NCBI GenBank assembly: GCA_963703945.1
Contig: CAVPGM010000022.1
Span: forward strand, 34,951-98,950
Length of the DNA: 64,000 bases
Direction: 5' to 3'
Origin: JALORV01 sp963703945
Lineage (GTDB): Bacteria; Pseudomonadota; Gammaproteobacteria; Burkholderiales; Burkholderiaceae_F
The first letter of the stretch is position 1. Every line of letters starts with the position of its first letter. Below the pieces are notes generated by a model, which did not search any database, had not been told where the DNA came from, and saw only the letters and a program-made list of their open reading frames with translations. Shown here in pieces: positions 1-8,786 of this stretch. The position numbers were made by a program, and so were the translations under genes.

Positions 1-164
1 GCGAGTGCGCCGTCGTCGCTGTCGCGTTCGGGATTGATGTAGTGGTGGAAGCGCCGCTCGGTGATGCGCCGGCCGACCATCTCGATCGCACCGACCTCGA
101 TGATGCGGTGACCTTCCTTGACTTCGAGACCGGTGGTTTCCGTGTCGAGGACGACCAGTCGCAT
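1..164 (-). CDS. dnaQ: DNA polymerase III epsilon subunit, N-terminal part only
   Basis: This is the 3'-5' proofreading exonuclease of the replicative polymerase, cut by the left window edge after about 54 residues. The translation starts MRLVVLDTETTGLE, so exonuclease motif I (DTETTG) with its metal-binding Asp and Glu is present, followed by IIEVGAIE, typical of DnaQ. The ATG lies one base from a MITE-like element, so the upstream leader, including any ribosome binding site, is made of that element. In many betaproteobacteria rnhA lies directly upstream of dnaQ; here an RND pump and the element separate them. Recognition is secure; the rest of the gene is not visible. Confidence 0.9.
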   Translation of the reverse strand, partial: MRLVVLDTETTGLEVKEGHRIIEVGAIEMVGRRITERRFHHYINPERDSDDGAL

Positions 165-165
165 T

Positions 166-446
166 AGGGCCTGCTCACGCTAAATACGGGAGATGCGTTG
201 GGCCGCAATGCGGATGGATGCGCGAAGGGCGGCGCTGCGAATGGTAGCTCCCATTCGCAAGCCGCCCGACAAAGCAGACGCCGCATTGCGGCCCAACCCT
301 GCGGGAAAGCGAATGGCGGGCGCATTGCGTCCGCATTTAGCAAATGAGCGCTTCGCTGATTGGCATCAGCCAACGGCGCTCGCGGCGCCTCGCACTGCAT
401 CCCGCCATTCGCCTTCGCACTCCCGGCTTTAGCGTGAACAGGCCCT
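166..446. mobile_element. MITE-like element with terminal inverted repeats and internal hairpins
   Basis: A 281-bp noncoding element between dnaQ and the RND permease. Its ends (166-193 and 418-446) are inverted repeats that both begin AGGGCCTG(C/T)TCACGCTAAA when read inward. Inside are two perfect nested inverted repeats: 198-213 with 281-296 (16 bp, TTGGGCCGCAATGCGG) and 309-320 with 401-412 (12 bp), plus a small hairpin around 235-260. No transposase is encoded. The architecture fits a non-autonomous, palindromic mobile element. I do not see a target duplication. It does not share end sequence with the other such element at 23.9 kb, but has the same plan. Confidence 0.7.
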
Positions 447-459
447 GCGCTCGCTCCGC

Positions 460-3400
460 TCATTCGGCCGCTCCGTGGTGTGCGGGTTCGGCGGCACCAG
501 GAGACTCGTGATGGTGCGAGCCCATCCACCGACCGAGCCACTGCTCCATTAGCGTGTACATCGTCGGGACGACGTAGAGCGTCAGTACCGTCCCGAAGGC
601 CAGGCCGCCCACGATCACCCAGCCGATCTGGATGCGGCTCTCGGCACCGGCGCCGACCGACAATGCAAGCGGTACCGCGCCCAGCACCATTGCGCCGGTC
701 GTCATCAGGATCGGGCGCAGCCGCAGCACGGCTGCGTGCCTGACCGCGTCGAACAGGTTCTCGCCGCGCTCCTGCAGCTGATTGGCAAACTCGACGATCA
801 GGATGCCGTGCTTGGTGATTAGCCCGACCAGCGTGATCACTCCGATCTGGCTGTAGATGTTCCAGGTGCCTCCGGTCGCCCACAGGGCGAACAGCGCCCC
901 GGTCATCGACAGCGGCACCGACAGCATGATGACGAACGGATCTGCGAAGCTCTCGAACTGCGCTGAGAGCACCAGATAGATGAATATCAGCGCCAGCGCG
1001 AAAGTCAGGTAGATCGATCCCTGCGAGTCGCGGAACTCGCGCGACACGCCGTTCAGATCCGTCAGCGCGCCCTGCGGCAGCACGCGCTTCGCCGTCTCGT
1101 CCATCATCTTCAGTGCGTCGCCGAGCGCATAGCCCGGCGCGATCTGCGCGGTGATCGTCACCGCGCGCAGCCGCTGGAAGTGGTTGAGCGACTGCGGCGA
1201 GACGCCTTCCATTACGTCGACCACGTTTGCGAGCTGCACCATCGTGCCGTCGCGCCCGCGCACGTAGATGTCGCTGATGTCGTTCGGCCGGCTGCGGTCG
1301 CGCGGCGCGACCTGCACGATCACATCGTACTGCTCGCCGTCCTTCTTGAAGCGCGTCACCTGGCGCCCGCCCAGCATTGTCTGCAGCGTCAGCCCGACGG
1401 TCTCCACCGAGATGCCGAGGTCGCTCAGCTTGTCGCGGTTCACGTTGACCCGCAGTTCCGGCGTGTTCAGACGCAGGTCGGATTGCGGGGACAGCAAGAT
1501 ACCGGTCTTGCTGATTTCGGCGATGAAGTTCTGAACGATGCGATCGAGTTCCGCGTACGGGATCTGCGCCATGATCACGTACTCCACCGGCAGCGTGCGC
1601 GGAGATTGCCCGAGCGACGGCGGATTGACGGCGAAGCCGATGACGCCCGGCAATGATTGGAACTTCTGGTTCAGTTCACGCGTGATGTCCTGTTGCTTGC
1701 GCTTGCGCTCTTCCCACGGCTTCAGCCGTAGGATGGCATTGCCGAAGTCGACGGTGGGAAAGCCCGCCACCGCGTTGTACGCCGCTGCTTCGGGAATCGT
1801 CTGGTAGTAGCTTTCGACCGCACGCAGCTGTTCCGATGTGTATTCGACGGTCGATCCCGGCGGGGACTGCAGCCGCCCGAAGATCACACCGCGGTCCTCG
1901 AGCGGCGCCAGCTCGGAACGCAACAACGAGAAGAACAGTCCACCGAGAACAGCCACGACGGCCCACAGGATGACGACGACCCAGCGCCGACCGAGCACCC
2001 ACGCGAGCGATCGTCCGTAGCCGCGCGTCAGCCCCTCGAGCCAGCCCTCGATCAGCGTGAATAGCCGCCCGTGCTTCGTCTGGTGCTTGAGCAGCTTGCT
2101 GCACATCATCGGTGACAGCGTCAGCGCGACGAAACCGGATACGAGCACGGCACCGGCCAAGGCGAGCGCGAACTCGATGAACAGGCGCCCGGTGCGTCCG
2201 GTTGCGAAGGCGAGCGGCGCGTAGACGGCCGTCAGCGTCAGCGTCATCGCGACGACCGCGAAGCCGATCTCCTTGACGCCCTTGACCGCCGCGCTGACGC
2301 GGTCCATGCCGTTCTCGATGTTGCGGTAGATGTTTTCCAGCACGACGATGGCATCGTCGACCACCAGGCCGATCGCCAGCACCATCGCGAGCAGCGTCAG
2401 CGTGTTGATGGTGAAGCCGAACACGTACATCAGCGAGAATGCCCCGACGAGCGACAGCGGGATGGTCACCAGCGGGATCAGCGTCGCCCGGAAGTTGCGC
2501 AGGAAGAAGAAGATCACCAGCACGACCAGCAGCACCGCTTCGCCGATGGTCCGAAACACCGACTGGATCGACCGGTCGATGAATACCGACGAGTCATAGG
2601 CGATGTCGATCTTCATGCCCGGGGGCAGCGTGTTGTTGATCTTGTCGATCTCGGCGCGCAATGCGCGCGACAGTTCGAGCGGGTTGCCGGTCGCTTGCTT
2701 GACCAGGCCCATATGGATTGCGGGCACGCCGCGGTAACGCGCGATCACGCGCTCCTCGACGGCTCCGACCATGACGGTGGCCACGTCTCTCAGTCGCACC
2801 GGGTAGCTGCTCGAAGTCGCAACAATCAGGTTCTCGAACTGCTCGGGTGTGCTGACGTCGGTCGCCGCGACGATCGAGAATTCGCGCTTGGCCGATTCGA
2901 TGCGGCCCGACGGCAGTTCGATGTTCTGCCGCCGCAGCGCTTCCTCGACGTCGTAGGGCGTCAGCCGGTAGGCGGCCAGCCGGTCGCGGTCGACGTTGAT
3001 ACGCATCGAGGTCCTGCGCTCGCCGAAGATCCAGACGTCGGCTGCGCCCGGCAGCACCGACAGGCGCGGCTTGACATACCGATTGAGGTAGTCCGACACC
3101 TCGAGCGGCGAGCGATCGCCCGCGCTGACCGCCATCCAGATGACCGGAAACGAGTCCGTTTCAACCTTCGCGATTACCGGCTCGTCGACGTTGTCGGGAA
3201 GCCGCGCGCGCACGCGCGCCACCTTGTCGCGCACATCGGCGGCCGCCGAGTCGGGATCGCGCGTAATGCGAAAGCGCACGTTGATGTTGCTCTGTTCGGA
3301 CCGGCTGTTCGAGGTCAACAGCTCGACGCCCTCGATGCCGGCCAGCGAGTCCTCCAGCACCTTGGTGATCTGCGACTCGATCACTTCGGCTGACGCGCCC

Positions 3401-3555
3401 AGGTATTGCGTACCGACGCTCACCACCGGCTCGTCGATCTTCGGGTATTCGCGCACAGCCAGCCGCGAATATGAAATGAGCCCGATCACGAGCACCAGCA
3501 GCGACAGCACGGTCGACAGCACCGGGCGCCGTATGCACACTTCAAACAGGCTCAT
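460..3555 (-). CDS. RND multidrug efflux permease, HAE1 family
   Basis: Inner-membrane proton-driven pump subunit of a tripartite efflux system, 1031 residues, the usual length. It starts MSLFEVCIRRPVLSTVLSLL, the typical first membrane helix; an in-frame ATG 24 bases upstream is less likely. The two large periplasmic loops and the internal duplication are visible, and the proton-relay motif VVDDAIVVLENI lies in helix 4. The C-terminus carries a His-rich tail (GSHHHES). The adaptor gene is 24 bases upstream in the same direction, so the two form an operon. No outer-membrane channel gene is present, so it probably uses a TolC-type protein encoded elsewhere. Substrate cannot be told. MexB- or MuxB-like is as far as I would go. 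Confidence 0.93.
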   Translation of the reverse strand: MSLFEVCIRRPVLSTVLSLLVLVIGLISYSRLAVREYPKIDEPVVSVGTQYLGASAEVIESQITKVLEDSLAGIEGVELLTSNSRSEQSNINVRFRITRDPDSAAADVRDKVARVRARLPDNVDEPVIAKVETDSFPVIWMAVSAGDRSPLEVSDYLNRYVKPRLSVLPGAADVWIFGERRTSMRINVDRDRLAAYRLTPYDVEEALRRQNIELPSGRIESAKREFSIVAATDVSTPEQFENLIVATSSSYPVRLRDVATVMVGAVEERVIARYRGVPAIHMGLVKQATGNPLELSRALRAEIDKINNTLPPGMKIDIAYDSSVFIDRSIQSVFRTIGEAVLLVVLVIFFFLRNFRATLIPLVTIPLSLVGAFSLMYVFGFTINTLTLLAMVLAIGLVVDDAIVVLENIYRNIENGMDRVSAAVKGVKEIGFAVVAMTLTLTAVYAPLAFATGRTGRLFIEFALALAGAVLVSGFVALTLSPMMCSKLLKHQTKHGRLFTLIEGWLEGLTRGYGRSLAWVLGRRWVVVILWAVVAVLGGLFFSLLRSELAPLEDRGVIFGRLQSPPGSTVEYTSEQLRAVESYYQTIPEAAAYNAVAGFPTVDFGNAILRLKPWEERKRKQQDITRELNQKFQSLPGVIGFAVNPPSLGQSPRTLPVEYVIMAQIPYAELDRIVQNFIAEISKTGILLSPQSDLRLNTPELRVNVNRDKLSDLGISVETVGLTLQTMLGGRQVTRFKKDGEQYDVIVQVAPRDRSRPNDISDIYVRGRDGTMVQLANVVDVMEGVSPQSLNHFQRLRAVTITAQIAPGYALGDALKMMDETAKRVLPQGALTDLNGVSREFRDSQGSIYLTFALALIFIYLVLSAQFESFADPFVIMLSVPLSMTGALFALWATGGTWNIYSQIGVITLVGLITKHGILIVEFANQLQERGENLFDAVRHAAVLRLRPILMTTGAMVLGAVPLALSVGAGAESRIQIGWVIVGGLAFGTVLTLYVVPTMYTLMEQWLGRWMGSHHHESPGAAEPAHHGAAE

Positions 3556-3579
3556 GTCGATCTCCCGCGATCGGAGCAA

Positions 3580-4794
3580 TCAGGAAGCCGCACCGCCCTT
3601 GGGCGGATCAGCTTTCGGAGCACTCCCGCCCGGCTCAGCCTTCGGTGGCGCCTTCGCGGCCTCGCCCCCGCCCGTGAGCGCGTTCTCCCCGCGCGACAGA
3701 ATGCGTACCGGCTGCCCGTCGCGCGAAAGACGCATCCCCGCGGTCACCACCTGGTCGCCGGGCGCCAGGCCTCGCACCACCTCGACCATCGCGTCGCGCC
3801 GCACTCCGATCTTGACCGGCACGCGCCGCGCGGCGCCGTCGACAACCTTGTATACGAAGAATTCCTCGCCCTGCGGCACGATCGCCTCTTCGGGCACCAG
3901 CAAAGCGTTAGCGCGCTCGCCGACGATCACGCGCACCCGCACGAACATACCGGGACGCAGCTTGCCGCCGGTGTTCTCGAGCCGCGCGCGGATCTCGAGC
4001 GAGCGGCCGTTGGCATCGACCTTCGGGTTGATCGCCTCGATCAAACCCTGCCAGCGTTCGCCCGGCAGCGCATCGGCCACGACTTCGACGGTCTGCCCGA
4101 CAAGGATCTGCGAAAAGTTGCGCTCGGGCAGGCGGAAGTCCACCTTGAGGACACGCACATCCTCGATGTTGACGAGATCGGTGCCATCCTTGACGTAGTC
4201 GCCGAGGCTGACGCTGCGGATGCCGATCGAACCGTCAAACGGCGCGACGATGCGCATCTTCGACAACCGCGCCTGTGTCAGCTTGAGCTTGGCTTCGGCC
4301 ACCTGCGCGTTCGACGCCGCCGTCTCCTGCGCACTCGAGCTGATGAACTTGCGGCTGGCCAGGTCTTCGCTGCGCTTCAGGTTGGACACTGCGAGGTCGT
4401 ACTCGGCCTGCGCCTGAGCCACTTCGGCCTCGTTCAGCGTTGCGTCAAGCCCGACCAGCAGCTGCCCCTTGCGGACCAGCTGACCATCCTTGAAGCCGAT
4501 CGCCGCGATGCGGCCTGACACTTCGGGACGCAGGATCACGCTTTCGTTCGATCGCAGCGAGCCGACGGCCTGCAGGTCCTCCTTGACCGTCGTGGGCTTG
4601 AGGCTCACGACCTCGACCGGTGTTGCCGGCGCGGCGCCCTTGGCAAGGACCTCCGCCTTGCCATCGGCGCGAGCATCGGCCTTGACCCCGGCAACCGCCG
4701 TCGGTCCACCGGCCAACCGGTCGCGCGCGAAGTAGGCCGCGACCGCGACGGCGGCCAGCACACCGATCGCAATGACCGTGACCCGATGTTTCAT
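3580..4794 (-). CDS. RND efflux periplasmic adaptor (membrane fusion protein)
   Basis: Links the RND permease to an outer-membrane channel. The start was set at MKHRVTVIAIGVLAAV because it gives an N-terminal membrane anchor; reading further upstream adds an implausible leader. The 404-residue protein shows a lipoyl-like half (LRPEVSGRIAAIGFKDGQ), an alpha-helical hairpin around residues 130-190, the second lipoyl half (RIVAPFDGSIGIRSVSLGDY) and a beta-barrel and membrane-proximal domain. The C-terminal tail is rich in Ala, Pro, Lys and Gly and looks disordered. It precedes the permease by 24 bases and is probably cotranscribed. MdtA/MexA-type family assignment is firm; the substrate is unknown. 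Confidence 0.92.
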   Translation of the reverse strand: MKHRVTVIAIGVLAAVAVAAYFARDRLAGGPTAVAGVKADARADGKAEVLAKGAAPATPVEVVSLKPTTVKEDLQAVGSLRSNESVILRPEVSGRIAAIGFKDGQLVRKGQLLVGLDATLNEAEVAQAQAEYDLAVSNLKRSEDLASRKFISSSAQETAASNAQVAEAKLKLTQARLSKMRIVAPFDGSIGIRSVSLGDYVKDGTDLVNIEDVRVLKVDFRLPERNFSQILVGQTVEVVADALPGERWQGLIEAINPKVDANGRSLEIRARLENTGGKLRPGMFVRVRVIVGERANALLVPEEAIVPQGEEFFVYKVVDGAARRVPVKIGVRRDAMVEVVRGLAPGDQVVTAGMRLSRDGQPVRILSRGENALTGGGEAAKAPPKAEPGGSAPKADPPKGGAAS

Positions 4795-4867
4795 TGAGGA
4801 ATTCGAGCAGCGCGGAGGGGGCTGCGGCGAAGTACGACTGTAGCATCCGGCCTCTGTGAAGTCGGGT

Positions 4868-5341
4868 TCAACCGGGAGCTTGAGACACCGATCTGACCCC
4901 GCGGTTCGCCAGTTCATCGGCCCGCTCGTTACCGTCGTGCCCGGCATGTCCCTTTACCCAACGCCATTCGATGTCGTGACGCGCGGCAGCGGCCTGCAAA
5001 CGCTGCCACAGATCGGCGTTCTTGACTGGTTTCCGATCGGCGGTCTTCCAGCCGCGGCGTATCCAGTTGGGCAGCCACTGCGTGATGCCAAGCTGCACGT
5101 ACTGCGAGTCGGTATGCAGGACGATGCGGCAGCGACGCTTCAGCGAACCGAGCGCCTCGATCACTGCCATGAGCTCCATGCGATTGTTGGTGGTCAATGC
5201 CTCGCCACCGTACATCTCGCGCTCGCGGTCGCCGTACTTCAGCAGCGCGCCCCATCCGCCCGGTCCGGGATTGCCCTTGCAGGCGCCATCGGTCCAGATC
5301 TCGACCTGCGTCTCCGCACCGAGTCGACGCGCCGGGCGCAT
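4868..5341 (-). CDS. rnhA: Ribonuclease HI
   Basis: Cuts the RNA strand of RNA-DNA hybrids, for example R-loops and primer remnants. All catalytic residues are visible: Asp in WTDGACKGNPGPGGWG, Glu in NNRMELMAVIEAL, Asp in HTDSQYV, His in the VKGHAGHDGNE loop and the last Asp in ERADELAN. The length (157) matches the family. The translation start is uncertain because the conserved part begins at TQVEIWTDGA, so the first ten residues may be over-called. The methyltransferase gene lies 27 bases upstream in the same direction. In related bacteria dnaQ follows directly; here the RND operon intervenes. Confidence 0.95.
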   Translation of the reverse strand: MRPARRLGAETQVEIWTDGACKGNPGPGGWGALLKYGDREREMYGGEALTTNNRMELMAVIEALGSLKRRCRIVLHTDSQYVQLGITQWLPNWIRRGWKTADRKPVKNADLWQRLQAAAARHDIEWRWVKGHAGHDGNERADELANRGVRSVSQAPG

Positions 5342-5368
5342 TGGTCAGCGCGACGCTTTTCGCATGCC

Positions 5369-6223
5369 TCATCGGCGCTCGATGCGGGAGCGCTCCCGGC
5401 TTTCGTTCGACGCCTCGTCGACCCCGACGATCATCGCCGAACGCGCATCGGGCGTGGTCAGCGCAATGCGCGTCGTGCCGACCGGCGCCAGGCGTCGCGT
5501 CCGTTCCTCGCTCTGCTTCCACACCGCGCCGATCAGTCGCATGCCACGCACGCGCTTGACTGCAGTCAGCAGATAGACGGCGCCCAGCATCGGCCACCAG
5601 CGATCGCCTGCCTTTTCCATGAAGCGCCAGCGATGCAGCCACGCCGACGTACGCGCCGAAGGCGCATAGCAGCCGAAACGCCCGCGCGCAAAGTCGAACG
5701 ACAGCAGCTTCAGCCAGTCCTTCACGCGCGGAAGTGCGATGAAGCGACCTTCGCGCGGCAGGTAAGGCGACAAGCCCAGGCGCGAGCTGTACTGGCGCAG
5801 GCCCCACAGGCTCGCGGGGTTGAATCCGGTGATCACGACCTGCCCTTCAGGCACCAGCACCCGTTCGACTTCGCGCAGCACCTGGTGCGGATCACTGGCG
5901 AACTCGAGGATGTGCGGCATCACGACCAGGTCGATCGAGTGCGTCGCAAACGGCAGTTCCTCGAAACGGTTGATGATCGCCACGCGTCGCTTGCCGTCGT
6001 CGCCGGCATCGACCGTCAGCTGGCGGTCCGCGGCGCAGAAGCGCAACGGCATGCGGTTTTCGCGCAGAGCGTTGATCTCGGGCAGCCCGAGCTGCATCGC
6101 GTGATAGCCGAAGATGTCGGCCACCGCTGCGTTCAGCTCAACCTGCTCCCATTCGAGCACGTAGCGCCCCGGCGGCGAGCACAGAAACTCGGATAGCTTC
6201 ACAATCGAACCGCTGGAGTTCAT
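5369..6223 (-). CDS. SAM-dependent methyltransferase (class I, UbiE/COQ5-like)
   Basis: A 284-residue protein encoded between gloB and rnhA, a conserved place in betaproteobacteria. The chosen start, MNSSGSIVKLSEFL, avoids an unlikely low-complexity leader. A degenerate SAM site and the post-core ELPFATHSIDLVVMPHILEF segment, followed by VLREVERVLVPEGQVVITGF, are typical of methyltransferase type 11 domains. The substrate is not known. The start codon is only three bases from the divergent gloB ATG, so the promoters of each gene must lie inside the other gene or the gloB start is further in. Confidence 0.85.
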   Translation of the reverse strand: MNSSGSIVKLSEFLCSPPGRYVLEWEQVELNAAVADIFGYHAMQLGLPEINALRENRMPLRFCAADRQLTVDAGDDGKRRVAIINRFEELPFATHSIDLVVMPHILEFASDPHQVLREVERVLVPEGQVVITGFNPASLWGLRQYSSRLGLSPYLPREGRFIALPRVKDWLKLLSFDFARGRFGCYAPSARTSAWLHRWRFMEKAGDRWWPMLGAVYLLTAVKRVRGMRLIGAVWKQSEERTRRLAPVGTTRIALTTPDARSAMIVGVDEASNESRERSRIERR

Positions 6224-6226
6224 GCG

Positions 6227-7024
6227 ATGCCCACCATGGTCAGCCCTGCCGAGATCTCGATCACACCTATTCCCGCGTTCAATGACAACTATCTGTGGCT
6301 GCTCGCCCGCGCCGGTCGCGCCGTTGTCGTCGACCCCGGCGACGCCGTCCCCGTGCAACAGGTACTCACGCAACGAAACCTCGAACTCGCCGCGATTCTA
6401 GTCACCCATCACCATGCCGACCACGTGGGAGGCGTGCAGGCACTACGGCGGACCGGCGCGAGGGTATACGGCCCGCGATCGGAGGCGATCGAGGGCGTCG
6501 ACGTGCGGCTTTCGGCCGGCGACCGGATCGAGGTGCTTGGCCTTGCCTTTTCGGTGCTCGAGGTGCCGGGCCACACGGCCGGCCACATTGCGTACTACAC
6601 CGAAACGCTCGCGCCACCGGCGGTGTTCTGCGGTGACACGCTGTTCGCATGCGGCTGCGGCCGACTGTTCGAGGGCACTCCGGTCCAGATGCTCGATTCG
6701 CTGGACCGGCTGGCCGGGCTGCCTTCCAACACTCGCGTGTTCTGCGCCCACGAATACACGCTGGCGAACATCCGCTTTGCGCTAGCGGTCGAACCAACGA
6801 ACCCGGCTCTGCTCGAGCGCGCGCAACGGGCCGCGGCCATGCGCGAGCGCGGCGAGCCAACCGTGCCTTCGACGATCGGCGAGGAACTCGCGACCAATCC
6901 GTTCATGCGCAGCGACGCGCCCACGGTCCGCGCAGCGGCCGTTGCGCGCGCCGGAGCGAAAGCCGCACTGGATCGCGTGCAGACTTTCGCGACTCTGAGG
7001 GCCTGGAAGAACGATTTCCGCTAG
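6227..7024 (+). CDS. gloB: Hydroxyacylglutathione hydrolase (glyoxalase II)
   Basis: Second enzyme of methylglyoxal detoxification: it hydrolyses S-D-lactoylglutathione to D-lactate and glutathione. The metallo-beta-lactamase binuclear metal motif THHHADHVGG, the second ligand region PGHTAGHIAYY and the FCGDTLFACGCGRLFEG segment are all present, as is the C-terminal HAGH domain ending TLRAWKNDF. The conserved family start is usually near ITPIPAFNDNYLWLL, so translation may begin at 6236 or further in rather than at 6227. It is divergent from the methyltransferase with three bases between the annotated starts, and is followed by mltD. Confidence 0.95.
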   Translation: MPTMVSPAEISITPIPAFNDNYLWLLARAGRAVVVDPGDAVPVQQVLTQRNLELAAILVTHHHADHVGGVQALRRTGARVYGPRSEAIEGVDVRLSAGDRIEVLGLAFSVLEVPGHTAGHIAYYTETLAPPAVFCGDTLFACGCGRLFEGTPVQMLDSLDRLAGLPSNTRVFCAHEYTLANIRFALAVEPTNPALLERAQRAAAMRERGEPTVPSTIGEELATNPFMRSDAPTVRAAAVARAGAKAALDRVQTFATLRAWKNDFR

Positions 7025-7117
7025 TGCGCGGCCGGGTGATAGCGCGTTGACGCGAACAGGCGCTAGACCGGGCGGCGGCTTGCTGCCCTGTCACCCGTTC
7101 CCTACACTGGCCGGCCA

Positions 7118-8710
7118 ATGCGCATGCACTTCGACAAACCGGCGACGGCCTGCGCGCTTGCGCTGGTGGCAGCCTGCCTATCGGGTCCTGCGGGGGCCGC
7201 CGACGACACGTCCGATCCGGCGACAGGCCGCGCCGCTGCTGCCTCGAATCCGCCGGTGGCCGGCATGGCAGCTCCGTCGCGCTCGGTGCTCCAGGACATT
7301 CCACTCGACGTGATCCTCGAGTACATGCCTGACGTGGCACCAGCAACGGCGCAGGGAGCCGCAGCACCGAGGATCGACTTGTGGCAACGCATCCGCGCCG
7401 GATTCGGCATGTCGGACCTCGATACGCGTCTTGTGGACCAACGCACGCGCTGGTATGCCGAGCAGGTCGATTACTTCGCGCGCATGACCCAGCGCTCGAG
7501 CCGCTATCTGTACTTCATCGTGGACGAGATCGAACGCCGAGGCATGCCGACCGAGCTCGCTCTGCTGCCCTTTGTCGAGAGCGCGTTCCAGCCAGAGGCC
7601 GTCTCCAGTGCGAAGGCGGCCGGGCTGTGGCAGTTCATTCCGTCGACCGGCAGGAACTACGACCTCGAACAGAACATGTGGAAGGACGAGCGCCGTTCGG
7701 TGATCGACTCGACCCGCGCCGCACTCGACTACCTGCAGAAACTGTACGACATGTTCGGCGACTGGCAGCTGGCGCTGGCGGCCTACAACTGGGGCGAAGG
7801 TTCGGTGTCGCGGGCGATCGAGAAGAACCGGCGCGCGGGCCGGCCGACCGGCTACACCAACCTGAAGATGCCGACCGAGACGCAGCACTACGTACCCAAG
7901 CTGCAGGCGGTCAAGAACATCGTTGCCGAGCCCGACAAGTTCGGCATTGCACTGCCACCGGTTCCCAATACGCCGTACTTCGTCGCTGTGCAGAAGACGC
8001 GCGACATCGACGTGCAGACCGCGGCCCGCCTGGCCGAAATGCCGCCCGACGAGTTCCGCGCGCTGAATCCGCAATTCAACCGGCCGGTGATCGTCGGCGC
8101 CGCCTCACCCACGCTGCTGTTGCCGACGGATCGGGTCGACACGTTCCAGGCGAATCTTGCCGCCTGGGAAGCGACCGGCCAGCCGCTCGCCAGCTGGACG
8201 ACGTATCGGCTGCAGCCCACCGACACACTGACTTCGATCTCGAAGAAGATCGGCGTCAGCGAACCGCAGTTGCGCGAGGCCAACCGGATTCCGCCGCGCT
8301 ATCGCCTCGCGGCGGGCTCGACGATCCTGATTCCACGCGACGAGACGATGGACGACATCGCCGCCGAGAGCCTCGATGCCCGCTTCATGCTGGTGCCGGA
8401 GGCGTCGAACCTGCGCAAAGTGACCTATCGAGTGCGGCGCGGCGACACGCTGCTTTCGGTGGCGCGCCGTTACCGTGTCGACGAGAAAGACGTGGTCGTC
8501 TGGAACAACCTGACCTCGCCATCTCTGTTCGCGGGGCAGCGCCTCGAACTCACTGTTCCGGTGGCGGCCACACGCAGCGCAACCAAGGGCGGCAAGAAGC
8601 AGACGCCGGCGGCGCAGACCGCGTCGCACAAGTCTGCCCCTGCGAAGGCGGCGGCCAAGACACCGGCGCGAACCACGTCCAGTGGCAAGGTAGTCGCGGC
8701 CACGCGCTAG
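7118..8710 (+). CDS. mltD: Membrane-bound lytic murein transglycosylase D
   Basis: Cleaves peptidoglycan glycan strands to 1,6-anhydro products in the periplasm. A signal peptide (ALALVAACLSGPAGAAD) is followed by the SLT domain with the catalytic Glu in LLPFVESAFQPEAVS, the AAGLWQFIPSTGR segment and LAAYNWGEGSV. Two C-terminal LysM repeats bind glycan (YRLQPTDTLTSISKKIGV and TYRVRRGDTLLSVARRYRV), then an Ala/Lys-rich tail. The length is 530, close to other MltD proteins. The LAAC in the signal could act as a lipobox, which would make it an outer-membrane lipoprotein as in other species. It stands in the conserved gloB neighbourhood. Confidence 0.93.
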   Translation: MRMHFDKPATACALALVAACLSGPAGAADDTSDPATGRAAAASNPPVAGMAAPSRSVLQDIPLDVILEYMPDVAPATAQGAAAPRIDLWQRIRAGFGMSDLDTRLVDQRTRWYAEQVDYFARMTQRSSRYLYFIVDEIERRGMPTELALLPFVESAFQPEAVSSAKAAGLWQFIPSTGRNYDLEQNMWKDERRSVIDSTRAALDYLQKLYDMFGDWQLALAAYNWGEGSVSRAIEKNRRAGRPTGYTNLKMPTETQHYVPKLQAVKNIVAEPDKFGIALPPVPNTPYFVAVQKTRDIDVQTAARLAEMPPDEFRALNPQFNRPVIVGAASPTLLLPTDRVDTFQANLAAWEATGQPLASWTTYRLQPTDTLTSISKKIGVSEPQLREANRIPPRYRLAAGSTILIPRDETMDDIAAESLDARFMLVPEASNLRKVTYRVRRGDTLLSVARRYRVDEKDVVVWNNLTSPSLFAGQRLELTVPVAATRSATKGGKKQTPAAQTASHKSAPAKAAAKTPARTTSSGKVVAATR

Positions 8711-8786
8711 CCAGCTCGACGGGCACGGGCAGTCGAGCGCCTATACTGCGCGCCCGATTCCCCGGCACCTCTTCGTCTGCGAGACC

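Noticed and set aside
4856..6196. A 446-codon plus-strand frame
   Set aside because: Shadow of rnhA and the methyltransferase gene on the opposite strand; no motif.
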